DNA of 64,000 nucleotides from Aerococcus urinae (GCF_001543175.1 NZ_CP014161.1:1240001-1304000); one strand, 5' to 3'. Shown: positions 34,801 through 43,992, counted from the stretch's first letter. Program-made: numbers and translations. Notes: generated from the sequence alone by a model not told the origin.

Positions 34801-37800
34801 TGATGATTCGGACGCCGATGCGCTCGAACTTGAGGATTCCGATGCCGAAGCACTGGAGCTTGCAGACTCAGATGCCGAAGCACTCGAACTTGCGGACTCA
34901 GACGCGGACGCGCTCGAACTTGCGGACGCAGACGCCGATGCGCTCGAACTTGAGGACTCTGAGGCTGAAGCGCTCGAACTTGCAGACTCAGATGCCGATG
35001 CGCTGGAGCTTGCGGACGCAGACGCTGAAGCACTAGAGCTTGATGATTCGGACGCCGATGCGCTCGAACTTGAGGATTCCGATGCCGAAGCACTGGAGCT
35101 TGAAGACTCAGATGCGGATGCACTTGAACTTGCAGATTCAGATGCGGACGCGCTGGAGCTTGAAGACTCGGACGCTGAAGCGCTGGAGCTTGAAGACTCA
35201 GACGCTGAAGCGCTTGAGCTTGCTGATTCGGACGCTGAGGCGCTCGAACTTGCTGACTCAGACGCGGACGCACTGGAGCTTGAAGACTCGGACGCTGAAG
35301 CGCTCGAACTTGCTGACTCAGATGCGGATGCACTCGAACTTGCGGACTCTGATGCAGAGGCACTGGAGCTTGCGGACTCTGACGCTGAAGCACTTGAACT
35401 TGCGGAGTCGGACGCTGAGGCGCTGGAGCTTGCGGATTCAGACGCGGACGCACTTGAACTTGCGGATTCGGATGCTGAAGCGCTAGAGCTTGCGGACTCT
35501 GATGCGGACGCACTTGAACTTGCGGACTCAGACGCTGAAGCGCTAGAGCTTGCGGATTCAGACGCGGACGCACTTGAACTTGCGGATTCGGATGCTGAAG
35601 CGCTGGAGCTTGCAGACTCTGACGCGGAAGCGCTCGAACTTGCGGATTCTGACGCCAACGCGCTTGAGCTTGCGGACTCTGATGCAGACGCACTCGAACT
35701 TGCGGACTCTGATGCAGACGCACTCGAACTTGCGGACTCTGATGCAGACGCACTTGATTTTGCAGATTCCGATTGACTAGCACTTAATGAGCTAGATGCT
35801 GACTGACTGGCACTTTCAGATTGTGATTCTATCATAGCAGATTCACTTTGAGAAGCGCTGACAGACTCAGACTTCACTGACGATTCGGAAGCTGATTCAC
35901 TCTGCGAAATGCTATTGTTGTCTTTCGTCACATTAACAGTAACATTAGTATCATCCTTGGTTCCATCTGGATAATTCACAACAACTGGAATCGTTAGAGT
36001 GCCATCTTCAGGCCGTCCTTTACCCGGAGTGAAAGTTACTTCACCGGTATTAGGATCAATTGTCGCTGCGTCTCCCGTATTCGGATCTGTCCAGTTCGTT
36101 GTTCCATCACCAAAAGTAAAGGTCGTACCAGCTGGTGGTGTCACATTATCTTGGTGGGTCTTCGGACCTGTTGGATCGTTTGGATCAGTTGGGAGGTCAC
36201 TACTGAAGCTTGGACTTACAGTCGTTGGTGTTGGATTTTCACCTGATTCTGCTTGTCCAGTTGGGTAAGTAGGTTCATAGCTATCGCTGTTTGGATTATC
36301 TACAATCACTTGTACCGTCACTGGATCTGTTGTCCCATCTGGATAAGTAACAGTTACAGGTACTTCATAACTGCCTGGGTTCTTGCCATCTGGTAAAGCA
36401 TCTGGATTGTCAATCGAAACGGTTGGCGTTTGACCTGGATGAGCTGGATTCTCTTGGTAACCAGGTACAGTTACGGCCTTCTTGATCTCATCTTCAGTGG
36501 TTGCTTGGCCATAATCTTTCTCAACCGGCGTTACAGTTGGATCATAGAGTTCATTCTCAGGCTTACGAGTAATATCAACATAAACATTAGCGGTGTCTGT
36601 TGTGTTATCCGCATAAGTAATGGTGACTGGAATTTGAACTTTTTGGCCAGCCTTGCCTTCAGTGAAGCTTGCAGGGACAGTGATTGAGCCGTCAGCATTA
36701 ACGGTGACACCCGCTACACTAGTCGTGAATTGGCTAACTTCTGGTTGGACCACTTGACCGTTCTTGATGAAAGTCGGTGCAGCGACGGTGTCAGCTTGAC
36801 CTTCTTCAACAGAAATGTTGTCATAGCCTGGCTCGAATTCTTCAGCCATGGTAACTTTTTCCCATTGGGCATAGACGGTAGTTGAGTTTTGGAAGGCAGT
36901 TTCAGGTGTAATGTAGTCACCTGAACCGTCCTGGGCGGTATTCCATCCTAAGAAACGGTAACCTTCCAAGGTCGGATCCTTGGCCATGTTGCCTTCGAGA
37001 CCGTTATTGGTGTAGCCCACTTCATTGGAGAAGTCTTCGTTCCGAGGAACATCAGAGTTCTCGATAGCTGTCGTGTTACCTGCTGCATCATTCGTTTCTA
37101 CTGGCGCAGCGTAAGTCATCACGCGACGAGCGGAGGTCCCGTTAGGATTATTGAGGTCGTAAGTCACCTGGATAAGAACGCGGGCGATAACCGCATCCGA
37201 ACCCACTGCTGTTTGGATGGCTTCTTCATCTTCAGAAAGTGCTTTTTCCTCAACACTAGCGGTTGTATAATCAAAAGCTCTTGCAATGATTGGCGAATCC
37301 TTGACTAGGCGATCTGTATCCGGAATGACATATTCGAACTTGTACAAACCTTGGCCTGGTTCTGGATAGGTCTTGTCACCTTCAACGGTGTAAGTCGCAC
37401 CTGGTTCTGCTGTGCTGCCTGATAGTGTCCGGACATAGCGAGTCTGACCAGAGTTAGCATCAATATAGGAAATTTCAACTAATTGGTTAGGGACATAGGT
37501 ATAACCGGTAATCACCTTATCAAAGTCATACATATCCTTAACTACTGGCATATATTGAGTACGATCAAGAAGTGCAGACGACTGAACTTCTGTACCGATT
37601 AGCATCCTTGGAGCGAAACTTTTCTCAGCTTGCCCTTCACCAAAGGCAGCGACTTTTTTGCCACCAATATAAATTTCACCAGAGTTATTAACTAGATTTC
37701 CTAATTGACCTGTAAATAACTTAATTTCTGTGCCTGGATTTACTTTTGTATCATAGGGCATAGTATAGGTATAAGTTTTCCCATCACTTGAAACTTCAAA

Positions 37801-40701
37801 GTCATAACGATCATAGACTCCACGACCACCTGTTGAGTTAGGATAAATCCCTAAATTACCAAAAATTGGTGCTTCACCAAGTTTCATAGCTAGTTTATTA
37901 GCTGTTTCTGATAAGTTAACTCCTGATTCACTTCCATTAACTACTTCGTTAAGGGGTTTGGCAAATCGAATTTCAACCGTTTCCCCTTCTATAGCAGTTC
38001 CCTCATCAGTAGTAAGAATACTTAAGCGATCAATACCTTTTGGAGTTTCTAACAAAAAGGACGTATGAACATCTATAGAAGTCATTTCTGGCTCTTGGCC
38101 ATTAATTGTTGGATATAAACTCTTAAGATTATCTGAATCAATATTTAATGTTGTTAAAGTGAAAACTTGGTCAGATACACGGGTTCCTAAGTTATCTGTA
38201 AAACCATTCATGTTACCTTCAGTATAAATAACCTGTCCAGTTTCCGAGTTAGAATCAAAATCATTAGGCGCATAAATAACATATGCCATATTGCCAACTA
38301 CATTTACTTGGTCTCGAGTAAATCCTGTTCGGGTCTGATTTGGATTCACTCCGGCTTGTGCTCCAGATGTTTTCGATGGTTCAACGTAACCAATATAGCC
38401 AAACTCATCTTCTTTTAAAACATCAAGCAGCGACTTGTCAAAAGCTAAACGATATGCAAATGAATTACCATTTTGCGTTTCATTTGCAGTAGTTGCTCCT
38501 TTGACTGTCTGAGTAGCGATATATAGTTTATTTTCTGAAGGTTTATATGAAACATTATTTTGACTTGATATAAACGATGGAGCCTGGTCAGCTAGGAAGC
38601 TGCTGACTACTTGTAAGTAGGGAGATAAGCCTGTTTTTAAATTTGTCTCGTCTAATCTTGGTATGGAAGCTGCGGAAGTATAGGAGCCATATCCTGTCAA
38701 TTCTATATTTGAATCGCTAGTTCCACCCATATAGCGCGTATAGACTCTGCCTCTCCTATCAAGGATTCGAGTTTGAATCGTTGTATCAATATTATCTAAT
38801 TCTTCCCGAGTGGTATTTCTTAAATACAGCTTTATTGGCGTATGCTGAGCAAATGTACCTTGTTCCATATCAATAAACCGCATCAGTTTATCTGTTGATG
38901 AATTACCATTAGAAAAACGTTTTATGCCATTTCTACCACTATAATAAGACTTAGTCCAATCAACCCGTTTTTCTAACTCATCTGACACTTTCAAGTTTAC
39001 TTGATTCCAGACATTAGCTGATCTTAAGAAAAACGAATAAACCATATCGATAACAACATCGCCATCTGGAGTTTCATGATATCCCTTATAGTTCAGCTGA
39101 TAAGAACCAACTGGGTCTGATATATTATTAACTACTCGTAATTCTTGACCATCTTCTAATGGCCAACGCGAAAGGCCCTGTCCTTTAATAGACTGCTCAT
39201 CCCAGTTAGGCTCCAGATAATACTTCTTACCCGTATCCTGATCTTCAAAATATTTCCGGCCAGCTTGGTCAGTCTTAGGGGTCAAGATAGTATCCGCTGT
39301 GGTTGAATCGTTGAGGTCAGAGATAATCTTATCGACCTCTGCAGCGGACTTAGCCTCATCAATCTTGGCTTGAACAGCGGCCACATGAGCCGGGTCAGCG
39401 CTAGTTGCTTGCGAATTAGTCGCCTGGGTTCGTGCGTCTAGGATGGTTTTGGCGCTAGCTTTAGCAGACTCTTTGATGCGATTGAGTTCCGCTTCCTTCT
39501 GCGCTTCTTCTTCAGCAGTTTCCTCTTCTGGCCCGACATTAGCGGAAGGATACTTGGCTTGAGCTTCTTGGACCACCGCGCCAATTTCTTCAATGGTATT
39601 TGCCGCATCGATACGCGTCTTATAAGAGGCTAAATCACTGCTTGCTCCTGCCTTGTCGGCTAAGGCTTTCTCTAAGTCTTCCTTGACTTGGGCCTTATTA
39701 CCCGCTAGATTGCTGACAGCCGCATAGTAAGCTGCATGGTTGCTGTCATCTTCTTGGGCGGTTGATCGCTCTAGGCTTGCTTGTAAGTCATTAGCTTGAC
39801 GTTCTGCTTCCGCTTTGGTTTTTCCATTGTTTAAACCTGCTGCACCAGCTAAATCAGCGGCATCACTAGCAGTTCTCGCCACAAAATTGTTGACTGGCAC
39901 TTCAGGAATTTCTACCCCGCTAACTCCATAATGCTTTTCTGGACTAGAGGCACTTCTTAAGCCAGCACCATTTTGAACCGCCAGGCGATCTTCAACAGCT
40001 CGTTCTCTTTCATCAGCCGCTACTGGTTCTTGAATGCGTGAAGCAGATTCTTCTTCACTAACATTAATATCTTCATCAGCTAAGCTTTCTGAACTTTCAC
40101 TAGAATTGGATTCAGATTCCGTGTCATTTTCGCTAGTGGCAGCCGATTCTAATCCACTGATGGCCGCTGACTCTGAGCTCGACACACTAGTTGATTCAGA
40201 AGCTGATAATGACTCGGATTCGCTAATCGACTCAGACTCACTAATAGAAAGTGATTCCGATTCACTAGCGCTAATGGAAGCCGATTCGCTTGCTTCAATA
40301 TTTTCTGAAGCTTCATCCGCGACTTCACTTGCTTGAACCGTTTCGGTCGTTGATTCGACTGCTTTTAAGGCTGCTGAATCGGTATTAACTAAGGTTTCTT
40401 TTTCAAGAACTTTTTCCTTAGGTAGTTCATCCGCGCTCACTTGTGGTGTGGTTAATGCTGCACCACCGGCTAAGGCACCTAAGGCAGTCAGTCCTTTAAA
40501 TAGATACTCCTTCTTATCCGCTGAAGAATTCTCTTCAACTTGGGAAGATTCAATATGCTCAATTACGGGTGATTTTCCGAAGAAACGCAGTAAACCAAAT
40601 TGTGAAAGACATGATTTCACCCAGGACTTCCCGGCTTTGTACATCTTCACTCGTGTTTTACGTTCAGTTTCTAGATAATCCCCATGCCTAAATTTCCTCA
40701 T
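31849..40701 (-). CDS. Giant serine-rich repeat glycoprotein adhesin with LPQTG anchor
   Basis: 2950 residues. Order: a 90-residue KxYKxGKxW signal peptide (KMYKAGKSW at 19-27, cleavage after VSA), the type that directs adhesins to SecA2/SecY2; a short Ser-rich stretch (about 137-208); a charged helical region (about 260-470); a putative ligand-binding region (about 480-1170); an InlB-type B-repeat (FLGWNTAQDGSGDY, about 1180-1285); three Rib-like beta domains with YPDGT motifs (about 1286-1590); the large serine-rich stalk (about 1600-2905); and LPQTG plus membrane helix and KRKKDNDA (2915-2950). The start is at 40701 (GAAGGAG, 6 bases); an in-frame TTG lies at 40707. It should be heavily O-glycosylated by the adjacent Gtf enzymes and fixed to peptidoglycan by sortase. 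The ligand is unknown. Confidence 0.95.
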   Translation of the reverse strand: MRKFRHGDYLETERKTRVKMYKAGKSWVKSCLSQFGLLRFFGKSPVIEHIESSQVEENSSADKKEYLFKGLTALGALAGGAALTTPQVSADELPKEKVLEKETLVNTDSAALKAVESTTETVQASEVADEASENIEASESASISASESESLSISESESISESESLSASESTSVSSSESAAISGLESAATSENDTESESNSSESSESLADEDINVSEEESASRIQEPVAADERERAVEDRLAVQNGAGLRSASSPEKHYGVSGVEIPEVPVNNFVARTASDAADLAGAAGLNNGKTKAEAERQANDLQASLERSTAQEDDSNHAAYYAAVSNLAGNKAQVKEDLEKALADKAGASSDLASYKTRIDAANTIEEIGAVVQEAQAKYPSANVGPEEETAEEEAQKEAELNRIKESAKASAKTILDARTQATNSQATSADPAHVAAVQAKIDEAKSAAEVDKIISDLNDSTTADTILTPKTDQAGRKYFEDQDTGKKYYLEPNWDEQSIKGQGLSRWPLEDGQELRVVNNISDPVGSYQLNYKGYHETPDGDVVIDMVYSFFLRSANVWNQVNLKVSDELEKRVDWTKSYYSGRNGIKRFSNGNSSTDKLMRFIDMEQGTFAQHTPIKLYLRNTTREELDNIDTTIQTRILDRRGRVYTRYMGGTSDSNIELTGYGSYTSAASIPRLDETNLKTGLSPYLQVVSSFLADQAPSFISSQNNVSYKPSENKLYIATQTVKGATTANETQNGNSFAYRLAFDKSLLDVLKEDEFGYIGYVEPSKTSGAQAGVNPNQTRTGFTRDQVNVVGNMAYVIYAPNDFDSNSETGQVIYTEGNMNGFTDNLGTRVSDQVFTLTTLNIDSDNLKSLYPTINGQEPEMTSIDVHTSFLLETPKGIDRLSILTTDEGTAIEGETVEIRFAKPLNEVVNGSESGVNLSETANKLAMKLGEAPIFGNLGIYPNSTGGRGVYDRYDFEVSSDGKTYTYTMPYDTKVNPGTEIKLFTGQLGNLVNNSGEIYIGGKKVAAFGEGQAEKSFAPRMLIGTEVQSSALLDRTQYMPVVKDMYDFDKVITGYTYVPNQLVEISYIDANSGQTRYVRTLSGSTAEPGATYTVEGDKTYPEPGQGLYKFEYVIPDTDRLVKDSPIIARAFDYTTASVEEKALSEDEEAIQTAVGSDAVIARVLIQVTYDLNNPNGTSARRVMTYAAPVETNDAAGNTTAIENSDVPRNEDFSNEVGYTNNGLEGNMAKDPTLEGYRFLGWNTAQDGSGDYITPETAFQNSTTVYAQWEKVTMAEEFEPGYDNISVEEGQADTVAAPTFIKNGQVVQPEVSQFTTSVAGVTVNADGSITVPASFTEGKAGQKVQIPVTITYADNTTDTANVYVDITRKPENELYDPTVTPVEKDYGQATTEDEIKKAVTVPGYQENPAHPGQTPTVSIDNPDALPDGKNPGSYEVPVTVTYPDGTTDPVTVQVIVDNPNSDSYEPTYPTGQAESGENPTPTTVSPSFSSDLPTDPNDPTGPKTHQDNVTPPAGTTFTFGDGTTNWTDPNTGDAATIDPNTGEVTFTPGKGRPEDGTLTIPVVVNYPDGTKDDTNVTVNVTKDNNSISQSESASESSVKSESVSASQSESAMIESQSESASQSASSSLSASQSESAKSSASASESASSSASASESASSSASASESASSSALASESASSSASASESASSSASASESASSSASASESASSSASASESASSSASASESASSSASASESASSSASASESASSSASASDSASSSASASESASSSASASESASSSASASESASSSASASESSSSSASASESASSSASASESASSSASASESSSSSASASESSSSSASASESASSSASASESSSSSASASESSSSSASASESSSSSASASASASSSASASESASSSASASESSSSSASASASASSSASASESASSSASASESASSSASASESSSSSASASESSSSSASASASASSSASASESASSSASASESSSSSASASESASSSASASESSSSSASASESASSSASASESASSSASASDSASSSASASASASSSASASESASSSGSASESSSSSALASDSASSSASASESASSSASASESASSSASASDSASSSASASASASSSASASDSASSSASASASASSSASASESASSSASASESASSSASASASASSSASASDSASSSASASASASSSASASESASSSASASESASSSASASASASSSASASDSASSSASASDSASSSASASDSASSSASASDSASSSASASDSASSSASASESASSSASASASASSSASASESASSSASASDSASSSASASDSASSSASASASASSSASASESASSSASASESASSSASASASASSSASASASASSSASASESASSSASASDSASSSASASASASSSASASDSASSSASASASASSSASASDSASSSASASESASSSASASDSASSSASASESASSSASASASASSSASASESASSSASASESSSSSGSASESASSSASASESASSSASTSDSASSSASASESASSSASASESASSSASASDSASSSASASASASSSASASESASSSASASASASSSASASDSASSSASASASASSSASASDSSSSSASASESASSSASVFESASSSASASESSSSSALASESSSSSALASESASSSASASESASSSALASESASSSASASESASSSASASESASSSASASDSASSSASASESASSSASASESASSSASASDSSSSSASASESASSSASASASASSSASASESASSSASASESASSSASASESASSSASASNSASSSASASESVSVSASESASVSASESEDAAAPIDSSESDSSSSESISESQLASESASVSDLEPAQEHGSASISSSETIEASESTSESSSQSALISDQDSQVEIKQSGFLPQTGAQNTSVLGAGLAAILAGLSALGFKRKKDNDA
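32251..35760 (-). repeat. In-frame 30-bp tandem repeats encoding the serine-rich stalk
   Basis: About 117 consecutive 30-base units encode decapeptides such as SASASESASS, with E, D or A variants. Every unit keeps the same register for 3.5 kb without a single insertion or deletion, while synonymous positions vary (TCC/TCG/AGC/AGT for Ser). The array is protein-coding, not CRISPR. It also leaves long stop-free frames on the opposite strand. Confidence 0.95.
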
Positions 40702-40802
40702 ATGCAACTCCTTCTTAATAACGATTTAAAGACATAGATCAGACTAAAAATATAAGAAAATACCCGAGACAATAAGGGCTCAAGGTACATTATTTAGTTA
40801 GG

Positions 40803-40811
40803 ATTATCTCA
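40803..40811 (-). promoter_or_regulatory. Extended -10 promoter of the adhesin gene
   Basis: TGAGATAAT on the minus strand (TGn plus GATAAT) lies about 100 bases upstream of the adhesin ATG, with T-rich sequence (TTTACA, TTGCTT) further upstream. The rest of 40702-41005 is AT-rich and shows no gene. Confidence 0.45.
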
Positions 40812-41007
40812 TATTTTTTGTAAAAATAAAGCAAATTTAAGATTTTATACGCTTTAGTATATTGTTTTTCGCAAAAAAGAACATTATTTTAGAAAATTGT
40901 ATTTATTTATATATTTATCCAATTGTGGTCAGGCTGAAATGGTCATTAATGGTTCTTAGAACTGACTTTGACTACGACTTTAAAACAAAAATTTTTACCT
41001 TTTTCCA

Positions 41008-41050
41008 AGAAAAAAGCCCCTAGCTTAGCGATTAACTAAGATAAGAGCTT
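41008..41050 (-). terminator. Terminator of the metQ-amidohydrolase unit
   Basis: On the minus strand AAGCTC...CTTAG pairs with CTAAG...GGGGCTT around TTAATCG, followed by TTTTTT. Confidence 0.7.
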
Positions 41051-41105
41051 AGGAGGTTGTTGTGTATTTAGTGTTAACTGAATCTCTTTAACGTGTTTGG
41101 CTAGA

Positions 41106-42320
41106 CTAGTTGCCCTTGGCTAAGGCTGCTTGGTGGTCTTCCTTAATTTGGGCTAACTTATCAGGATCAAGAATTAAATCCAAACCGGTTAAAGCCAGTA
41201 GAGTAGCCGCAATGCGGATGGAATCTAATCCCTTTGCTGATTTAGCTGCGGCCACTAATGCTTTAGAGTGTCCGGGTACGGGCTCCTCAGAAATGGCTAG
41301 AAAGGGTTGGATGGTCGGCACCACATAAGAAATATTGCCAACATCAGATGACCCATGGGCTTGGCTGTCCGCTTCCTTAACTGTGTCTAAGTCTAAGCCC
41401 ACTTCGTCAGCATGACTGAAGAAAACATCATCAAAGGAAGGAGTAATGATCATATCATCGACCTTGTTTTGGAAAAGGCCAAACTTCAACTCTGCACCTG
41501 TGGCATGGGCGGCTCCTTCAGCAATTCTTTTTACTTTCTCTCTGACCTGGTCCAGAGTATGACGATTATAGGCACGAATATAGAAACGTCCTCGGCAGTA
41601 ATCAGGAATCACATTGGCAGCTTTACCGCCATCGAGAATGACACCGTGGATGCTGACATCATCATGGAGGTGGAGGCGTAAAGCATCGATCCCGTTAAAG
41701 GTAAGAATTAGTGGTTCCAGCGCTGAAATCCCATCTTCTGGGTTAGCAGTAGCATGGGCTGACTTGCCAAAGAATTCGATATCAACAGGGTCATTCGCGT
41801 ATAAGTGGCCACTAGGACTGGTGTCACCACCAGGATGCACACAGAGAGCCGCATCGACATCATCCAAGAAACCTTCGCGGACAAAGCTTTCCTTGGCTGA
41901 GCCGTTCTCCCCACCTTCTTCACCAGGCGTCCCGTAGACCCGAATTTCACCGCCCACTTGGTCAACGACCTGCTTCAAGGCCGCTGCCGCCAGGCTGGAA
42001 TAATTACCAAAAAGGTTGTGGCCACAGCCATGGCCGATATCGGGTAAGGCATCGAATTCGGCCAAGTAAACCAGAGTCGGTCCTTCCTTGTCGCTCTTAT
42101 AACGGGCATCAAAACCAGTAGGATGGCCAGCGACGTCTTTTTTCACGGTGAAGCCTTCCTTTTCCAGCTGATCGGTTAAGATTTCTTGGGCATAGTATTC
42201 ATGGTTACTGGTTTCTGGCTTGGCATGGATTTTTAGGGCATTGTCTTGGTAAGTGGCCAAGTTTTCCTTAACATAGTTTTTGATGGTTTCTTGTAGGGCT
42301 TTTTTATCGGTAGTGGTCAT
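41106..42320 (-). CDS. M20 family amidohydrolase/peptidase (M20D, AbgB-like)
   Basis: A 404-residue zinc-type hydrolase that removes acyl or amino-acyl groups from amino acids or small peptides. Motifs: EFDALPDIGHGCGHNL (metal and dimer region), GTPGEEGGENGSAK (catalytic Glu pair), DAALCVHPGG, and HGSSDVGNIS near the C-terminus. The start is set at 42320 because AGAGGAAG lies 8 bases upstream; the frame is open to 42353. It lies 57 bases after the MetQ-like gene and under the same Met T-box, so a role in freeing methionine from N-acyl-methionine or a peptide is a reasonable inference. The substrate is unproven. Confidence 0.88.
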   Translation of the reverse strand: MTTTDKKALQETIKNYVKENLATYQDNALKIHAKPETSNHEYYAQEILTDQLEKEGFTVKKDVAGHPTGFDARYKSDKEGPTLVYLAEFDALPDIGHGCGHNLFGNYSSLAAAALKQVVDQVGGEIRVYGTPGEEGGENGSAKESFVREGFLDDVDAALCVHPGGDTSPSGHLYANDPVDIEFFGKSAHATANPEDGISALEPLILTFNGIDALRLHLHDDVSIHGVILDGGKAANVIPDYCRGRFYIRAYNRHTLDQVREKVKRIAEGAAHATGAELKFGLFQNKVDDMIITPSFDDVFFSHADEVGLDLDTVKEADSQAHGSSDVGNISYVVPTIQPFLAISEEPVPGHSKALVAAAKSAKGLDSIRIAATLLALTGLDLILDPDKLAQIKEDHQAALAKGN

Positions 42321-42377
42321 TTGACATACTTCCTCTCCATATGTTCGTTTCATTTTTCGCTAGCATGTGGCTAGGGT

Positions 42378-43217
42378 CTAGTTACGGCCAAATTGTTTCC
42401 AAGCCGCAACATTAGCCCCGTTTGATTTATCCTTAATGACTTGTTCGGTTTCATCAGTTTGATAGGTATCGACAATCTTCTTATAGGTTGGGTTATCCTT
42501 ATCTTCTTGGCGAGCGACCACAATATTGACATAAGGTTTAGACCGTTCATCGACCGGTTCTTTGAAAATAGCGTCTTGGGGTTTTAAGCCAGCATCCACA
42601 GCATAACCACTATTAATGAGGGCAATATCCACATCGTTTAAAGTCCTTGGGGTTTGAGCAGCATCCATTTCTTCAATCTTTAAGTTTTTAGGATTTGAAG
42701 TAATGTCATCCACTGTTGGGGTAATGCCAGCGGCGTCATCCACTTCAATGAGTCCAGCAGATTCTAAGAGGATAATGGCCCGACCACCATTGGTCACATC
42801 GTTAGGAATCGACACGGTGGCCCCGTCTTGTAATTCCGACAGGTCCTTAATTTTATGGGAGTAGATCCCTAATGGTGCCACCACGGTATTCCCGATGGAG
42901 ACTAAGTCAGTGCCGAATTGTTCATTAAATTTATCTAAGAAGACTTGGTGTTGGAAGGCATTGAGGTCAACTTCCCCCTCTTCCAAGGCCTTATTAGGTT
43001 GGTTGTAGTCAGAGAATTTGACGTATTCAAGGTCGATTCCTTCATTTTTGAGACGTTCTTTGACGGTATCCCAGTCCCGGGTATCGTCCCCAACCACACC
43101 GAGTTTGACTGTGGTTTCCTGCTTGCCTTCACTGCCACTACCACTATTAGACCCACACCCTGCCAAGGCGAGGATACTTAATGCACTTGTTACTAATACT
43201 TTTTGCCATTTCTTCAT
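42378..43217 (-). CDS. metQ: MetQ/NlpA family substrate-binding lipoprotein
   Basis: A 279-residue lipoprotein: signal peptide KKWQKVLVTSALSILALAGC with the lipobox Cys at 21, then an NlpA/MetQ domain (TVKLGVVGDD...DLNAFQHQVFLDKFNEQF...VAPLGIYSHKIKDLSELQDGATVSIPNDVTNGGRAI-type motifs, given here in fragments). It should bind D- or L-methionine outside the membrane for a MetNP ABC importer. No metN or metP lies in the window. AGGAGG lies before the ATG. The upstream T-box with an ATG specifier candidate supports the methionine assignment. Confidence 0.9.
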   Translation of the reverse strand: MKKWQKVLVTSALSILALAGCGSNSGSGSEGKQETTVKLGVVGDDTRDWDTVKERLKNEGIDLEYVKFSDYNQPNKALEEGEVDLNAFQHQVFLDKFNEQFGTDLVSIGNTVVAPLGIYSHKIKDLSELQDGATVSIPNDVTNGGRAIILLESAGLIEVDDAAGITPTVDDITSNPKNLKIEEMDAAQTPRTLNDVDIALINSGYAVDAGLKPQDAIFKEPVDERSKPYVNIVVARQEDKDNPTYKKIVDTYQTDETEQVIKDKSNGANVAAWKQFGRN

Positions 43218-43242
43218 TATAAAGACCTCCTCATATTTTCCA

Positions 43243-43535
43243 TAAAAAAAGTCCCCTACTATTCACTTGAATAGCAAAGGACGACGTATCGTGTTACCAC
43301 CTTTTGTTCAGAGTACTACTATGGATACCATTGTAGTAACCCCCTCGACCTAGCCGAGACCCTAAGTGTCTAGACTAGCGCTCTTCTTATCGACCGAGCC
43401 CAGCCGACCTTGTCTACTTATTGACAAGATATCCTCAAAGGCCATCTTCAGCGCCTTTCACCTGGTTCCTCTCACCAAACGGAACCTCTCTTCAAAGTGG
43501 CTAACACTTACTCTCCTTATCACCGGATAATTTTA
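43243..43535 (-). promoter_or_regulatory. T-box riboswitch leader, probably methionine-specific
   Basis: The minus strand carries AAGGAGAGTAAGTG at the 5' end of Stem I, a hairpin AGGTTCC/GGAACC, and a candidate specifier GAAGATGGCC with ATG (Met) at 43445-43443. The T-box core AAGGTGGTAACACG (about 43303-43290) follows. The terminator hairpin pairs GTCC...CTATTC with GAATAG...GGAC and ends in seven T residues at about 43250-43244. Uncharged tRNA-Met should favour the antiterminator and switch on metQ and the amidohydrolase. The T-box class is clear; the specifier is inferred. Confidence 0.9.
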
Positions 43536-43556
43536 TGGATAATTAACTATGTACTT

Positions 43557-43586
43557 AGTCTATCACCAGGAATCGCTCCTTAGCAA
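43557..43586 (-). promoter_or_regulatory. Promoter of the T-box transcript
   Basis: TTGCTA (43586-43581), an 18-base spacer and TAGACT with a TGn extension (43562-43557), placed about 25 bases upstream of the T-box start. Confidence 0.5.
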
Positions 43587-43654
43587 GTGTTCGCCTGATA
43601 CCGGTTTATCATCACTAGTGTTCGCTTTTATCGATACCTCACTTAAATAAGACT

Positions 43655-43897
43655 CTATTTCTTATTTTTACGGTTACGGAAGAAGAAAAATCCGCCCACA
43701 ATCAGTAGGACGACACCGACAATGAGGGCTGTCCTTGTCACTTGGGCCCCAGTTTGTGGCAGGCTTTGGCTGTAATAAGTTCCCGCTAATACACTAGTCC
43801 CATCACCTAGTAAGAATACCGCTAGAGCAGTGAGAAGACTTAAGAAGTAAGCCGGGAAATTGTTACTTAATTTTGACAAGATCTTTGTATTTTTCAT
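43655..43897 (-). CDS. 80-residue LPQTG-anchored micro-protein
   Basis: The protein has a basic start (KNTKILSK), a hydrophobic signal core (FLSLLTALAVFLLG) and a likely cleavage site at SVLAG. LPQTG follows only about ten residues later (TYYSQSLPQTG), then a membrane helix and the RNRKNKK tail. After signal peptidase and sortase processing only about a dozen residues would remain on the wall. GAGAGAGGAAG lies before the ATG and an extended -10 promoter precedes it. It might be a remnant of a larger adhesin, a sortase competitor or the source of a small peptide; none of this can be decided here. Confidence 0.75.
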   Translation of the reverse strand: MKNTKILSKLSNNFPAYFLSLLTALAVFLLGDGTSVLAGTYYSQSLPQTGAQVTRTALIVGVVLLIVGGFFFFRNRKNKK

Positions 43898-43929
43898 CAG
43901 AATCTTCCTCTCTCTAATTTTCTAAGCCC

Positions 43930-43938
43930 ATTATAGCA
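43930..43938 (-). promoter_or_regulatory. Extended -10 promoter of the LPQTG micro-protein gene
   Basis: TGCTATAAT on the minus strand is a perfect TATAAT with the TGn extension, 33 bases upstream of the ATG. TTTGGT lies 17 bases further upstream. Confidence 0.55.
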
Positions 43939-43992
43939 AACATAAGCCTTACACCAAATCCATAGCCACCCTGCTGGCTTCTCAATCACGAT

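Noticed and set aside
32251-35760. CRISPR array
   Set aside because: The units are contiguous and coding, with no spacers, and no cas genes are present.
41412-41937. Plus-strand frames opposite the M20 amidohydrolase
   Set aside because: Shadows of a well-supported gene with intact family motifs.
43243-43535. Short protein-coding genes in the gap upstream of metQ
   Set aside because: The region is explained by T-box leader structure, core sequence and terminator on the minus strand; no coding signal is seen.
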